From: Lyophyllum atratum
Taxonomy: Eukaryota; Basidiomycota; Agaricomycetes; Agaricales; Lyophyllaceae
Reading direction: 5' to 3'
Assembly: GCA_014905825.1 (NCBI GenBank)
Contig: JACGCN010000008.1
Location: 1,426,001 to 1,490,000 of the forward strand
DNA: 64,000 bases
Below, in pieces: positions 11,250-22,799 of this stretch; position 1 is the first letter of the stretch; each line of letters opens with the position of its first letter. The translations under genes and the position numbers were made by a program. Below the pieces are notes generated by a model, which saw nothing but the letters and a program-made list of their open reading frames with translations, made no database searches and was not told where the DNA came from.

Positions 11250-11940
11250 ATGGGCCTCGTAGAATACCAGGTTGTCGGACGCCACCTCCCGACCGAGGCT
11301 GAGCCTAACCCAAAAATCTACCGCATGCGTATTTTCGCTCCCAACGAAGTCGTTGCCAAGTCCCGTTTCTGGTACTTCCTCAGGTGCGTGTCCTTGCCAT
11401 AGAACGAGGTTTCGGATCTCACTGTCCTCTAGGCAACTTAAAAAAGTCAAGAAGGCCAATGGCGAAATCATTGGTGTCAACGTTGTGTGTATTATGATAT
11501 CCCTTGCAGCCCTCAAGAGGCAGGCGGAATGGGATTGCTGACAGGTCTCTGTGACCTTTTGTAGATTCACGAAAAGAAGCCCCTGAAGGTCAAGAACTTC
11601 GGCATCTGGCTCCGCTACGACTCGCGCTCTGGAACCCACAACATGTACAAGGAGTTCCGTGACCTCTCCAGGGCTGACGCCGTCAAGAGCTTGTACCAGG
11701 ATATGGCTGCCAGGCATCGTGCCCGCTTCAGGTCGATCCACGTGCGTCCTAACAATCGTTGTTGCTCGCCTATGACTCACGGCCGTTTAGATCATCCGTG
11801 TTGTCGAGATCGAGAAGTCCGAGGACGTCCGCCGGCCTTACATCAAGCAGCTTATGGTCCCCAACCTCAAGTTCCCTCTCCCCCATCGCGTTACCAAGGC
11901 TCGCTCGATTTTCGTCGCCCATCGCCCATCCACTTTCTAA
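11250..11940 (+). CDS. RPL20: 60S ribosomal protein eL20 (L18a family)
   Basis: Four exons with introns at 11384-11432, 11485-11564 and 11742-11790. The spliced product is close to the usual 175 residues of eL20. It starts [20 protein letters not shown] and contains [70 protein letters not shown] and [16 protein letters not shown], ending HRPSTF. This protein sits near the P stalk and 5S RNP of the large subunit. The ATG at 11250 is chosen because its frame matches the family at once. The 80-nt second intron was inspected for a box C/D snoRNA; no convincing C box was found. Confidence 0.95.
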
Positions 11941-12527
11941 GTGTGTTGCGCCTGGGGTGTGGCTATGTAGGATATGTAGCACATGCATCTGTGATATGGC
12001 CCTATATGATATGTTGTCCGACAGAGCTCGCCCTTGTGAGATCAAATATTCCCGCCATGGGAACTTTCCAGCTGGAGCGAGACTTCGACGCTGGAATGCG
12101 TAGTCCCCGTCATATGGGACAATTGCACTGCTGTATTTCACATTTCGCAGGTTATGATCACGTTTGGTGAGCTGTCTGTCAGTGGCCGTAAGGAGTGAGG
12201 CACAAGGTCGCCGGTTTTTCATACCCGAAGGTCCCGTTTCCATCTGTTTCCATCCTAAACTCTTCCAATCGTGCCTTGTTCGAGATTTCGATGTGCGCGC
12301 CGCATCCTTCGTTTCCACGCCTTTCACTTTTCATCTACTCGAGTATACGCGACATACGAACCCTGACCATCCTCCAGGAAGCGTCGGGAACGATAAAGGA
12401 TGCGGCATGCCGACAGTGATGCGCCCCTATCGCACAGCCCTTACACGTCATTTGCACAGCCCCGGTCACTTATATTGTGTAAGTATTCTTGTCCCAGTGA
12501 GGCTAGGACTATTGGATACAAAACATC
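11941..12527. other. intergenic, no gene seen
   Basis: eL20 3' flank and upstream region of the first F-box gene. Overlapping frames on both strands have no recognisable domain. Confidence 0.35.
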
Positions 12528-14053
12528 ATGGTCGCAGATCTCCCCGCCGAGCTATGGCGTGAGGTCGCTAGTCACCTCCCACCGGAATGCCTTCGAAAGT
12601 TGTGCTCCATCAACCGTGTCTTCTTCGAGCTTGCCATGGATGAAAAGTACAGGGATGTGTATTTTGAGTATTCGCTGGAGTTCACAAAGCTGCTCAAGGA
12701 ATTATCGTGAGATTGGTTTCCTATATATTCATACACTGCTGAACTTTACTGCGGAACTCATCCTAGGTACCCACTTGCTGCGCAGCGCGTACGCTCGCTG
12801 CATATATGGCCACACATGATACCGCGTCTGCATGCAGGGTACTCCTGGGCTGGGAAATTCGAGAAGCTATTTCAGCGTATACACTGGGCAGCCAGGACCA
12901 AGAAGTCATATAAACAGGTGCTTCGAATTATCACCAGCTTGTCAGGTGTGACTTCATTGAGCATCGGCGTCTGGGGTACCTATCGTCCGACGGCTTCTGG
13001 AGAATTTCTACCGATATTCCACGCTGCGCGGGATACATTCGGTCACAATTTACGCCATTTGGCATTGGAAATCAGGTCTGACGATTATCACCACATCTTA
13101 TCTCCCACAACTACATTTCCCAAACTTGAAGCCTTGGAGATAACGTTCGCCTGGACATCCTACACCGTGGACACTTCTTCCGACCTGTGCGACTTCTTGG
13201 GACCATTCGTCAACAATCATCACCCCACTTTATGTTTTTTGAGTCTGGCTGCACCTCAAAGGCGGTGTAACTTCGATTTATCCAATTTCCTCCTCCAACT
13301 GCGTCAATTTCCTTATCTCAACAACTTCAGCATCTTTCATCACTTTACCAGCATCCGTCAGTCAATCAACCTTGGGCTTACACACATACTTAGCCTTCAT
13401 GCGGATCAATTGCGAGAGCTGTCGCTTCGGTTCGTGGGCCCCATACAGCATCTAACGACACCTACCATCGATGAGTTGCATGGGCAGGGATACTTTATGG
13501 TTCAACTGCCAAAACTGGAGTCACTCAGTGTTTGGCTGGAACCCTTTCCTGAAATTATTCGAATTTCCCAGTATCTGCATCAGTTCAAAAGTTCCCTCAC
13601 TTCACTCACTCTGGGCTACAAGTGCCTTTCGTTTCACGACGTTAAAACTATAGTCACCACTTTCGCCGATGAAGACCAAATCAGAAGCCTGACTATAAGC
13701 GTGAAGTTTCTTAGCCCATGTCTCTTGAAGCTTTTAGCCACAACTATGCCCAGTCTCGATACGCTCATTCTCAGTCACGCAGACTCGGAGCTCAGCTCAG
13801 ACCATTCAGACCGCTCGCCAAGTCCTATCCTAGTAGGTGTTTTTTTACGTTTAGTATCTGTGGCCACACCCTAATCCTTCTTGGACAGTTTCAGAAAACA
13901 GTACGGGAATTAGCAGACAGTTGCGTGGGCTGGAAGCTCCGCAAACTCATAGCCAACGTCACATGGTCAGGCTACTGGAGCCCTGAGGCACTGGATGGTT
14001 GTGAACGGGCTATCCGGAGCGCTATACCAGCCATACAGATCTTAAAGATATGA
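12528..14053 (+). CDS. F-box/leucine-rich protein, tandem copy 1
   Basis: Three exons. Exon 1 encodes the F-box: MVADLPAELWREVASHLPPE, then CLRKLCSINRVFFELAMDEKYRDVYFEY. Exon 2 carries about 350 residues of irregular leucine-rich sequence with repeated strand motifs such as LSGVTSLSIGVW, LRHLALEI, LHADQLRELSLRF, LPKLESLSVWL and SSLTSLTLGY. Exon 3, after an intron starting GTAGGT near 13832, encodes WKLRKLIANVTWSGYW and ends PAIQILKI. F-box proteins of this type probably recruit substrates to SCF ubiquitin ligases, but no substrate can be inferred. The next gene downstream has the same exon plan and matches along its whole length, so this is a tandem duplicate pair. Confidence 0.85.
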
Positions 14054-14877
14054 GATATCCTAGCCAGGCTAGGTGGTTTGCGGCGCAAGGAGTTTCTACA
14101 ATTTTCATGGAATAGGCTTCCAAACGCATTACTGGACAGTATTAAAATATTGATCGGCGGCGCCTTTGCCCTGTGTCCGTATGGATGAATCATGCGTCGA
14201 GTACCCAGCTGTACATGTCGGAGACGCGTTGCAGGCGAGCATTCGTGAAGTTGGTATGGGTAGTACGGGTAGATTAGATAACAATACGATTAGCTGGCGC
14301 TGATGCTAGTATTTGGGCGACCAATCTCTTCTGATCTCTCCACAATCACTGTTACGCCAATCGATATACAAGCTAGAGTATTCCTCGGCCTTCGATACCC
14401 TCACGTCACCGAAGTCATCTTCGGAGAGAATTAGCACCTTCTATTCTGGGACACGGTGTGTCCATTGTCTTGCCTGTTGCGCTGTTGTGGGTCCCCAGAG
14501 CACGATTGTCATTGGCGGATATGAGCAAATTGTCCGGATAGCAATACCAACCAACTGAAGCCTAAGGTTGCAGCTTTTTCGTTCTATCTCGTTTGTTTTT
14601 CAATGAGCTACCTTTCTTCCAACTGCCATCGGTGTTAAAAGGCTGGAGTCGGTTCCCAGGTCAGTGCGTGCCTGTCGTCCATTGCCATACACCTTTGTGA
14701 TGAAGTTACAAGGCGTCGTACTTTGAACATGCCTATCTGCAGATGACAAGCGTACGTACGCTCCGGTGCTATCTAATCATGACAACGTTGACACCGGGGA
14801 AGATGCCGTCGCATAGCTCTGTCTGTCACTGCTATACTATAATATTCGATAGGGTCATTGATCATTTGCGAACGATC
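14054..14877. other. spacer between tandem F-box genes
   Basis: No F-box fragment and no other domain is recognised here. It should hold the terminator of copy 1 and the promoter of copy 2. Confidence 0.35.
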
Positions 14878-16516
14878 ATGGCTGTAGAGCTCCCGTTCGA
14901 GATCTGGCGCCAGGTGGCGAGCTATCTACCAACCGACTGCCTCACAGCCTTGTACTCTGTAAACCGTCCTTTCTTCGAGCTTGCCATGGAAGAACGATAC
15001 AACACCGTACGTTTTGAACACCCTGACGAGATCGCGAAGAACTTCGATTGTCTGTCGTAATTTGCTTTTCCTTTATACTCTTCCCATGTTCCTTCCTGAT
15101 AACGCAGTTCATTTTAGATTGCCCATGGCATTACGGCGTGTCCGTTCTCTGCATGTTTCTCCGCAGATGATGCATATTGACTCCGTCAAAGGATGGAAGG
15201 GACTTTTGGCGAAGACATTTCGCAAGCGTCTCTACCGCGCCATCAGCACGGGAAATGCCTTCAGGAAGAATTTGGATTTCATCACTGGATTAACAGGGGT
15301 GACCTCCCTGAAGATTAGCTGCCCTAGGCACATGCGCTCGAGCGAGTTTCCGGACTTGGTGCGGCTTCTCCCTGTATTTACAGCTGGGAGAATTTGTTTC
15401 GGCGGCACTCTTTGTAGCCTCACACTGCAGATCCCGAGAGATGGTTGCCCGGTGCTCTTAACTCCCACAATGGTGTTTCCCAGCCTCAAACGCCTAAAAG
15501 TAATCCTCGACGTGGCAGTAACCTTGCGTAGTGCATCACCGGGAGTTGCGCCGAGGCCCGGAATTTTGATTCTCTATAACATCTTGGCGCCATTTATCAA
15601 TAATCACCGGCCTACCTTGCGTTCCCTCAGTCTCTCGCTTTATCACGACGTCATGGAGGACCCTACAATTCCCGTCTTTCTGACAAAACTGCATCATTTT
15701 CCCCACCTTACGGGGCTCATGCTAGGCCAGGATTTCGTCAGCGCAACATATCTGGACAGCTCTGCCCTCCAATACATGCTCGAATTACATGCAGATAATA
15801 TCAGGGAGCTTACTCTTCACCCTATTCCCCGGCTCCCAAAGCGCGACCCCCCAACACACGAGTGGTATGAACGCGGATTCTTCCTGGTCAGGCTGCTCAA
15901 CCTGGAGCATCTAGAGCTTCGGATGGGAGTTTTTCCCAACTACATCCGAATGTTCGAGTATCTGCATCAATTCGGGAATTCTCTTACTTCCCTCCACTTG
16001 GTGCGCGGGGAGCATCAGATAGAATGGTTTTCCTATTCCGAAGTAGAACATCTAGTCGACGCATTCTCCAGACAGGGTTTACTGAAGACACTCAGTATAT
16101 ATGTTGCCCTCCTTACGCCTCACCTCCTGTCGCTTTTGGCAGCGAAATTGCCTCAGCTCGAGATTCTCTCCTTACGGTTCAGGGCGTTCAGCTCCATTCA
16201 AGTATACTTGGACTCGGCGCCAACTACTTCAATACTCGTAAGCAAACATTCTATTACTGGTCCAACTGGAGGCGTCCTAATGCCCGTGTTTTAGTTCGAG
16301 AAAGTAGTTTCGGGACATAGGCACGGGGCGTGGAGACTGCAACATTTCACAGGAGTACATGTCACTTCCACCTGGCCAGTCGCGTACGAAGCATGCGAGA
16401 AGGCTATTCGCGCAGCTATCCCAAGCTTACAGACCATGGAGCTGAGCTGGTGCGAGGAATGCCGCGACTCCCCCACAGAGAGAGGATCTCGTGACGACGG
16501 TGATGTCCTTTACTGA
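14878..16516 (+). CDS. F-box/leucine-rich protein, tandem copy 2
   Basis: Same three-exon plan as copy 1. Exon 1 gives MAVELPFEIWRQVASYLPTD and NRPFFELAMEERYNTVRFEH. Exon 2 starts at RLPMALRRVRSLHVSP and contains LTGVTSLKI, NNHRPTLRSLSLSL, LHADNIRELTLHP, LLNLEHLELRMGVFP, YLHQFGNSLTSLHL and LAAKLPQLEILSLRF, each with a counterpart in copy 1. Exon 3 begins after the intron GTAAGC...TTTTAG ending near 16297, encodes EKAIRAAIPSLQTMELSWCE and has a longer hydrophilic tail ending DDGDVLY. Both copies are intact, so they are expected to be functional and diverging. The family recurs as a C-terminal relic at about 22.8-23.4 kb. Confidence 0.85.
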
Positions 16517-17084
16517 CCAGGACTAGAAACGTGGACAATGTTGCGTCTTCCTTTTCTAGTCTATAGACCATGTTCAACACCTGATGGAACTGACCCATTA
16601 GTAGACCATCTTAGTGTAGAGCTTCTTGCCGGGGTTCAGATGGGTCTTGAAGTCCTAATGTGACCTCGCAACAGAAAACGTTGACACCTTTATTGACAAC
16701 CTTGCTAAATGAGAGAAAGCGTTTAAAACATGATTCCAAAATCGAGAACAGACCTCGATATCGTGTTTTCACGTCGCACCGCCAGGTTGGTGATGTGGGC
16801 AAACCTCCTTCATAGCATTCGCAGCAGATGCTGCCGTCTGTGGCGCGCGGGGTGGGAGCGTAGATTCATTGACGCGTTGAAGATACCCGTAGCTTAGCGT
16901 CTACTATAAACTATCCATTGCAGACCTTCGTACAGCCTTGCGGGCGCGTCTGTCCAGATCCAAGGACGCCGATGCGATTTAGACTTTGATCGTTCAGGGA
17001 CACCGAGCGAGGGCGCAACAATACGATATGGCTCTACGGGCCATACTACGATTAGATACTTCCCAACAATACAAAGCACACAAA
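16517..17084. other. intergenic, no gene seen
   Basis: Convergent 3' flanks of the F-box gene and the oxidoreductase-like gene. No domain recognised. Confidence 0.35.
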
Positions 17085-17717
17085 CTAACGACTGCCAGCG
17101 TCTGCATCAGCAGAGGCCTCTTGGCTCTGCCGTTTCTTGTTCAAAGCTCGCTCCATCTCCTCGAACGCGTTGAGCACCACGTCCTTTCTGCTTGTGGTCT
17201 GTCCGCTTTCCGCTGCACGTATATTCTGCGGCCACTCCGCCTCGGGGATATTCAAAGCCGATAGTAATGTCCGTAAATCGGCGACGGACTTGCGGTACGC
17301 TTCCAACGACTCCTCATACAAGTCGTATACGCAGACCGCACAGTTAGACATGCAGCATTCTAAAAAGATTTCAGCCGCATGTTTGAAAGGCGAATCAGTT
17401 GACGTACCATCGTCCCGAGGAGGGGGAGGTTCCTTGGGCACCTTGAAGCCGTGAAAGGTTTCCGGTCTCTCGGGGGTGGTCGTAGCGGCTGCGTCAAGTA
17501 CGGCCGGAGTGACCACAGGAGGAGAAAAGAGGTGACCTATATGCCTCGCCAGCTCCTGCTTCTCTTGAAGTGACTTTTCCAACCTCCGATAGCGGTCAGA
17601 GAGGTTCTGCCCGCGCCTATGCTTTAACCGCGAGGCGGCTGCGTCTCCAAAACGCCGAACTGGACCGGCGAGCCATAGCGGAGAGGATAAGAGTCGGTGG
17701 GCTGGGCTGATTGACAT
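17085..17717 (-). CDS. oxidoreductase-like domain protein (OXLD1-like), probably mitochondrial
   Basis: Single-exon gene of 210 residues. The N terminus MSISPAHRLLSSPLWLAGPV with RRFGDAAASRLKHRRG is basic and hydroxylated, like a mitochondrial presequence. A coiled-coil-prone segment follows (RYRRLEKSLQEKQELARH). The diagnostic part is GFKVPKEPPPPRDDG followed by ECCMSNCAVCVYDLYEESL, the cysteine-containing motif of the oxidoreductase-like N-terminal family. The C terminus is charged and rich in Ala and Ser. The family name comes from similarity only; no reaction has been assigned to it that I know of. Neighbours do not help: the DUF7330-like gene starts divergently about 400 bp away. Confidence 0.8.
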   Translation of the reverse strand: MSISPAHRLLSSPLWLAGPVRRFGDAAASRLKHRRGQNLSDRYRRLEKSLQEKQELARHIGHLFSPPVVTPAVLDAAATTTPERPETFHGFKVPKEPPPPRDDGTSTDSPFKHAAEIFLECCMSNCAVCVYDLYEESLEAYRKSVADLRTLLSALNIPEAEWPQNIRAAESGQTTSRKDVVLNAFEEMERALNKKRQSQEASADADAGSR

Positions 17718-18112
17718 TTAAACATGACGCTCCTGCCGATTATGGCAGAGAACGTCGTGGTCGATGAGCAAGAGTTGGGGAGCCAAACAAATACTTTGAC
17801 AAGGCTGTGAATAAATCAATTGGTAGGCGCCCACCCCAACACTACTACTACAGTATCTACCCTCCTTGCTCCGAAGTCTTCTTGTGAAAGCAATTATCCT
17901 GCGCAGCCATGCACATCCTCAAACAGGCCTGAAAAATGGACAGGCACGCTACAAAATCTTGTGACCCGTCACAAGCACCTGCAGGCCGCCGCAGTGCTGC
18001 GGAAATCTGATACAAGCAGGCCCACTATAAAGCGCAGACAGGGAGGTGCGAGACGTATTTCCCCCCGTTTCTCAGACCTTATTCACACAAAATACCCAGG
18101 AAATCGGTGGAG
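17718..18112. other. divergent upstream region
   Basis: 395 bp between the starts of the oxidoreductase-like and DUF7330-like genes. It should hold both promoters; no clear element is recognised. Confidence 0.35.
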
Positions 18113-19027
18113 ATGATTATAGTACCATCAGACGATGATAACACGAAAGCCGGAGCACAGGCTGCAGCGGCGACGGTGATCGAGGTTCCTGTCGTGAGTC
18201 TTCCCCACTTTGATCTGGGAAAACGTCCCCCATAGCATTGTTTCCTTAGGATGACCCACCACCCACCTACACTGCACAATCCCCATCAGCAGTTGCGGGC
18301 GAATCGTCCGTGGTGCCTGTAACGCTGCCCGCGGTCAAGCCGAGCAACTATGTCTCCATGTCTCGCGTGAATGGCTCACTGAAGGGCGTCTGGGTCCTCG
18401 ATCCCTGTCTTGCAATCCCTGCGTCTCTTCTCCCACCACTATCTGCAGAAGAGACTGCCGACACACGCCGAAACTTCAACCTCAAAACAACCAACGGTGT
18501 TATCGATGTCGATGTCTCTTTTGCACCATACGAACATACCCGCGACTCTAAGCAAGCCAGCCGAAAACGAGTGACTCTCTACGCCAGAGCCTCGAATGGT
18601 AGTATTACAACGAAACTGGTGCGCAGTGCCGTGCGGAATGTATGATAATGGGGTTTAACCAGATTGCCACTAGCATACGCCTTTTGAGCCAAGATTACCG
18701 TTCTACCTCGACATCTTCGGTTATAACGGGGCCGTCCACATTCATATACCCCGATCTTTCAATGGCCTCCTCACGATAAAACAATGGAATGGCAGCACGA
18801 AGTTCTCGCCAGAGGCATCGATGCACCTGACCACCTTCAGCGAAGTCGACAAGACTCGCAGATGTTTCATCGGCGACTATTCGGAGATGGCGGACGGAGA
18901 AGAGTGGCAAGGCGATGAGGTGTTTGTCGAGACCCGGAACGGCTCGGTGAAAGTGCACTACGATGATGAGGTTCAGGAGAAAGGGGACCGCAAGTCTGGA
19001 TTCTTCGGGCGGCTTTTTGGGTTTTGA
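18113..19027 (+). CDS. DUF7330-like protein of unknown function
   Basis: Three exons. Exon 1 gives MIIVPSDDDNTKAGAQAAAA. After the intron ending CCTTAG at about 18250 the frame continues DDPPPTYTAQSPSAVAG and VKPSNYVSMSRVNGSLKGVW. The second intron starts at the GTGCGC after ITTKL and ends CCAAG near 18692. The last exon contains FYLDIFGYNGAVHIHIPRSF and NGLLTI, the beta-rich segment typical of fungal DUF7330 proteins, and ends KSGFFGRLFGF. There is no signal peptide or membrane segment. The N-terminal PPPTY region looks disordered. I recognise the family but not a function. The family name is from memory and should be tested by a profile search. Confidence 0.75.
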
Positions 19028-19130
19028 GGATTGGTTGAGCTCTCTACTTTTCATGCCATGTACGACCGTCCGGAGCATAATGTGTACATTTCATTTTTTG
19101 ATCACCTCTCATCTCACCTCTCATCTTTTA

Positions 19131-20305
19131 TTACTCTGGTCTATTCCCCGCCCATGCATCCCGCAGCAGCTTCAATAGTTTCTCTCTCTCCAGAGGTGCA
19201 GGATTAGGATATGGACTCTTTAACGCGATATCAGCCGCTATCTCCAAATCTTCCTCTTTCATGCCAAGTTCCCTGAGGGAGTATGGGGCTCCCAATCCTT
19301 TGGAGAGGTCGTAGATGCACTGGGCAGCGTTTGTCACGCCAAGGCTAGAAGCCACTTTTGAGATGGCGTCAGAAGCAAATGGGGCATTGTAAACGATGGC
19401 GTGCGGAAGGATAACGGTGTGTGTCTCGGCATGCGGGAGGTTGAACGACCCGCCTAAGGAGCCGCCCCAAATAAGACGCAGGAAGAGAAAGCGAAAAAGA
19501 GACATACCGAGTGTATGGCATAACTTGTGGTGCAGTGACATCCCGACTGCTCCTAGACACGTCCCGCATGCCCAAGCACCGTAAAGCGCGTCGCTTCTCG
19601 CTTCGAGTAACAACGTAGCATCTTTCTCTCGGACGATGGTGGGCAAAGAGCGAGCGATGCTCTTTATCCCTTCTTGCGCGAGGAGGTCTATTACGGGATT
19701 AGCTTCTTTGGAATAGAGAGCTTCGACGGCATGCGCGATCGCGTTTATCCCTGATGTCACCGACATCGTTCGAGGAAGGGTGAGAGTGAGGTTTACGTCG
19801 TAGATGATGACCTCAGGCAGAACTTTGAGAGTCCTCTGTCCCGTCTTTAGGCCGTTCTCTGTTTGACCAAGGATTGGGGTCGCCTGCACAAATACGCGTT
19901 CATTAACTTCCAAGAAGATATAGCTTCAAGGCGCACCTCAGACCCAGCGTAAGTGGTAGGAATAACGATCTGCGGAAGATCGGTACGCAAAGCAATTGCT
20001 TTACCTAGTCCGATCGTAGATCCTCCTCCCACAGCAACTATACAGTCAGCGCCGAGCTCTTTAACGGCCTTCATCGCATCGTCAGTGATGTCTGTCGGCG
20101 TGTGCATGGCTGCTCTGGTGTAGAGCCCCACGCAAAGATCACCAAGGAGCTCCTCAACTGCGTGCCCTTGTTTGATTTGCTGGGGTGTCGTAAGAACGAT
20201 GACCTTGCCGCATCCCAGATTCTGGACTTCTTGCACGACCTGGACTTGTGTCCCAGTTCCAAAGATGACGCGCCCAGGGAGTGAGTTGTATATGAATGGT
20301 TGCAT
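19131..20305 (-). CDS. maleylacetate reductase (iron-containing alcohol dehydrogenase family)
   Basis: Three exons with introns at 19884-19936 and 19453-19507. The enzyme reduces maleylacetate to 3-oxoadipate with NAD(P)H, after hydroxyquinol ring cleavage. The start is MQPFIYNSLPGRVIFGTGT, the typical family N terminus. ADCIVAVGGGSTIGLGKAIA is the nucleotide-binding GGGS segment, and PTTYAGSE precedes TPILGQTENGLKTG. SGINAIAHAVEALYS and LHHKLCHTLGGSFNLPHAET carry the metal/active-site histidines of the family. Length is about 360 residues, as usual. It is transcribed away from the intradiol dioxygenase gene across a 773-bp shared upstream region. That enzyme pair supports the maleylacetate reductase call over other iron-type dehydrogenases. 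Confidence 0.9.
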
Positions 20306-21078
20306 CGTGAAGGTATGATGGCTAAGGCCGAGAAAGCTCCTCCATATCACGCATCACCACTGTCTTATGCAAGTCAACAGAAGCTTGGGAAGGATCCAAA
20401 GTGATTTGACATGCGAACGAGGTCCATGATGGTACGGGATATGATGGGTTTCCGTGCGAGGCTAGGGTCCTGAAATGGCAAGCCCAAGTGGGTATCGGCT
20501 TGGGGCGCCTCCTAGTTGCGAACCAGTGTGACTTTCCGACAGATACACATATGCAGTATGAAGGCAAGGCACAAACAACGAGAAGTAGTCGTGAATCTAT
20601 CATATCGGAAAACCTGACATGATGTTGTGTCAAAAGGCTACAGAAGGTTGATAGAAGGCAGGACAGCGGCTCTATTTGCCAAAGACAGGAAGCACAAATA
20701 CGGATGTCCCTTCAGGTCAAACCAACATGTCGTTGTCGTTGGCCCTGCTGAATACCGGCTGTATAGCCTGCCTACAAAATCGACCGCTTTTGCCATTATA
20801 TGGGATTCGAGCATCCTTTTTGTGAACACTCGAAGGGAAACTGATCTCCCTTTTGGCTCGGGTTCATCAAAGATAAAGACGTATCATCAGATATAACAGT
20901 GGCTCCTTCCGACTTGCTTCTTAGCCATCTGCCTCCATGCCGCTTCTATCGCCCAATTACTCTATACTGGTCAGGAGATCCTTTGTGATCAATGACTAAT
21001 TGGCCCCTCTACAGCACTCCCGTATAAATACTTCTGACACCTTTTCGAAGATACGACCTTGTTCTCCTTCCTCAAACC
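20306..21078. promoter_or_regulatory. divergent promoter region of the reductase/dioxygenase pair
   Basis: 773 bp between two start codons in opposite directions. A TATA-like element lies close to the dioxygenase start. No palindrome like those between the quinate genes was found by eye. Confidence 0.5.
21023..21030 (+). promoter_or_regulatory. TATA box of the intradiol dioxygenase gene
   Basis: The sequence TATAAATA ends about 48 bp upstream of the ATG, a plausible place for a core promoter in a gene with a short leader. Confidence 0.55.
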
Positions 21079-22604
21079 ATGTCCTCAGCATCCGAAGCTA
21101 CTCGAAAAGCCAACCTCCTTGCCTCACAGCATGGCGTCGATCTCTCGAAATTACCCAAGATCATCGACCAGTCAGCTGAGTCCATCACCAACAACGTCAA
21201 GGCAATTAACGCATCGAACTGTGAGCATACTTTTCTGGACTCTCAACTTCTAAATTGAAGGCAGATTGTTCGGCTGGCAGGCCATGATGAGAGGACGAAA
21301 TTCGTCTTCGCAAGTCTTGTGTGTCTCGTTATCATTTGCCTTGTCACTTTGCGCTGAAGTATACCAAGGTCGACCACCTTCATGCCTTTGTTCGCGAAAC
21401 TGCCTTAACGAATGAAGAGTGGATGTACGTTGATCTTGGCCAAGAGCTCACTTAACCGTTCTTGATAATTGAAATACGCAGGACTGCCATTCAATTCTTG
21501 ACGCAAACTGGGAAGACGTGCACAGACATTCGCCAAGGTAAGCGATCCGCATAGCCGGTAAGACCCGTCAGAAGTAACCATGATAAAACGTTTGGCGCGG
21601 TAGAGTTCATCTTACTTTCTGATGTGCTCGGTGTATCCACGCTCGTCGACGGGATCAACAATGCGAAACCACCTGGAGCGACGGAAGCGACTGTCCTAGG
21701 ACCATTTTTCACCGACGACGCGAAAGATTGTGCGTAGCTCTTTCTATCTGCCATTTGCTTGTGTAGTTTGGTTTCCTCTCATTCACCACCTTCATTCGTC
21801 CAGTCCAGAACGGTGACTCAATCGCTTCGGAGGGCAAGGGTGATTATCTGTTTGTTGAGGGTCTTGTTACGGACACCAAAGGCAACCCAATCGCTGGTGC
21901 AATCATAAACACATGGGAGACAGACGGTTTCGGTTCTTATGATACTCAGGTACGTGTTTGTTGTTCTGAACTGAGCCAGACGTTTTTTGACAGGAGTTCA
22001 GTACGAAACTCGGGATGGACCTGACTGTCGCGGTCGTCTGAGAACTGCCGAAGACGGATCTTATGGCTTTCGAGCTGTCGTGTGCGTTGAATGTGTGTTG
22101 CTCCTCTCCCCTCCCTTCCTAATGTTACCATCTAGGCCTGTCCCATATCCTATTCCCAGCGACGGCACTGTTGGTAAATTGCTAAATGTGCTTGGACGAC
22201 ATGTATACAGGCCGGCGCATCTGCACATGATGCTTGAGGTTCAGTTCAGTTTTCGAATCTGCAGCTCGGATCCCCTAACGACGTCCGTATCAGGCGCCTG
22301 GGTTTGAAAAGCTCACCACCGCGTTCTACTTTAAAGGGGATCCCTACTTGACTAGCGACGCTGTATTCGGCGTGCGGTCGTCTTTGATCATCGTATGTCT
22401 CCCTTTTCATCTTACACACGTGCCCGCGGAGGTATCTGATCACCATTTTACTAGAATCCTGAAACCGTCACCGATGTAGCCAAGACCAAGGCTCGTGGAT
22501 TCGCCGAGGAGAAGCCCCATGCCTATTTGAAGCAGGACTTCGTCCTGGCTACTCCGGAAGAAGGCGATATGGCGAGGAAGGCAGTGGCCCAACGTGTAAA
22601 GTAA
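21079..22604 (+). CDS. intradiol ring-cleavage dioxygenase, hydroxyquinol 1,2-dioxygenase type
   Basis: Nine exons can be spliced in one frame. The enzyme cleaves hydroxyquinol (or catechol) between the two hydroxyls using non-haem Fe(III), giving maleylacetate from hydroxyquinol. The N-terminal helical domain runs from [19 protein letters not shown] to [30 protein letters not shown] and [15 protein letters not shown] follow, then the catalytic beta domain [51 protein letters not shown] and [13 protein letters not shown]. The last two supply the Tyr and two His ligands; the first Tyr ligand is in the PYPIP segment. [13 protein letters not shown] and [15 protein letters not shown] close the protein, about 320 residues. 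Assignment to hydroxyquinol rather than catechol rests mainly on the adjacent maleylacetate reductase. Confidence 0.9.
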
Positions 22605-22799
22605 ACCGTAGTGTGTATTTTTGTGTTGCTATTATCCATGAAGCAAACTTTTTCTTTCCCTCCCTCATCTAGCCAGCGTAATGAGCGAGGTCGCAGCCGT
22701 CGGCCAAAGGCTCTTTTCAAGCAGCGTCTTCGTTCATTGTTACCATTCCGTAGATCCCACACGTATGTTACACCGACACCAGAATTTTGATGATTACCC
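22605..22799. other. 3' flank of the dioxygenase gene
   Basis: Short non-coding stretch between the dioxygenase stop and the F-box relic; nothing recognised. Confidence 0.3.

Noticed and set aside
11485..11564. Possible box C/D snoRNA in the second eL20 intron
   Set aside because: A CTGA-like D box is present but the C box is poor and there is no terminal stem.
11103..12327. Minus-strand frames of 225 and 185 codons over and after the eL20 gene
   Set aside because: They are antisense to a certain ribosomal protein gene or to its 3' flank and show no domain.
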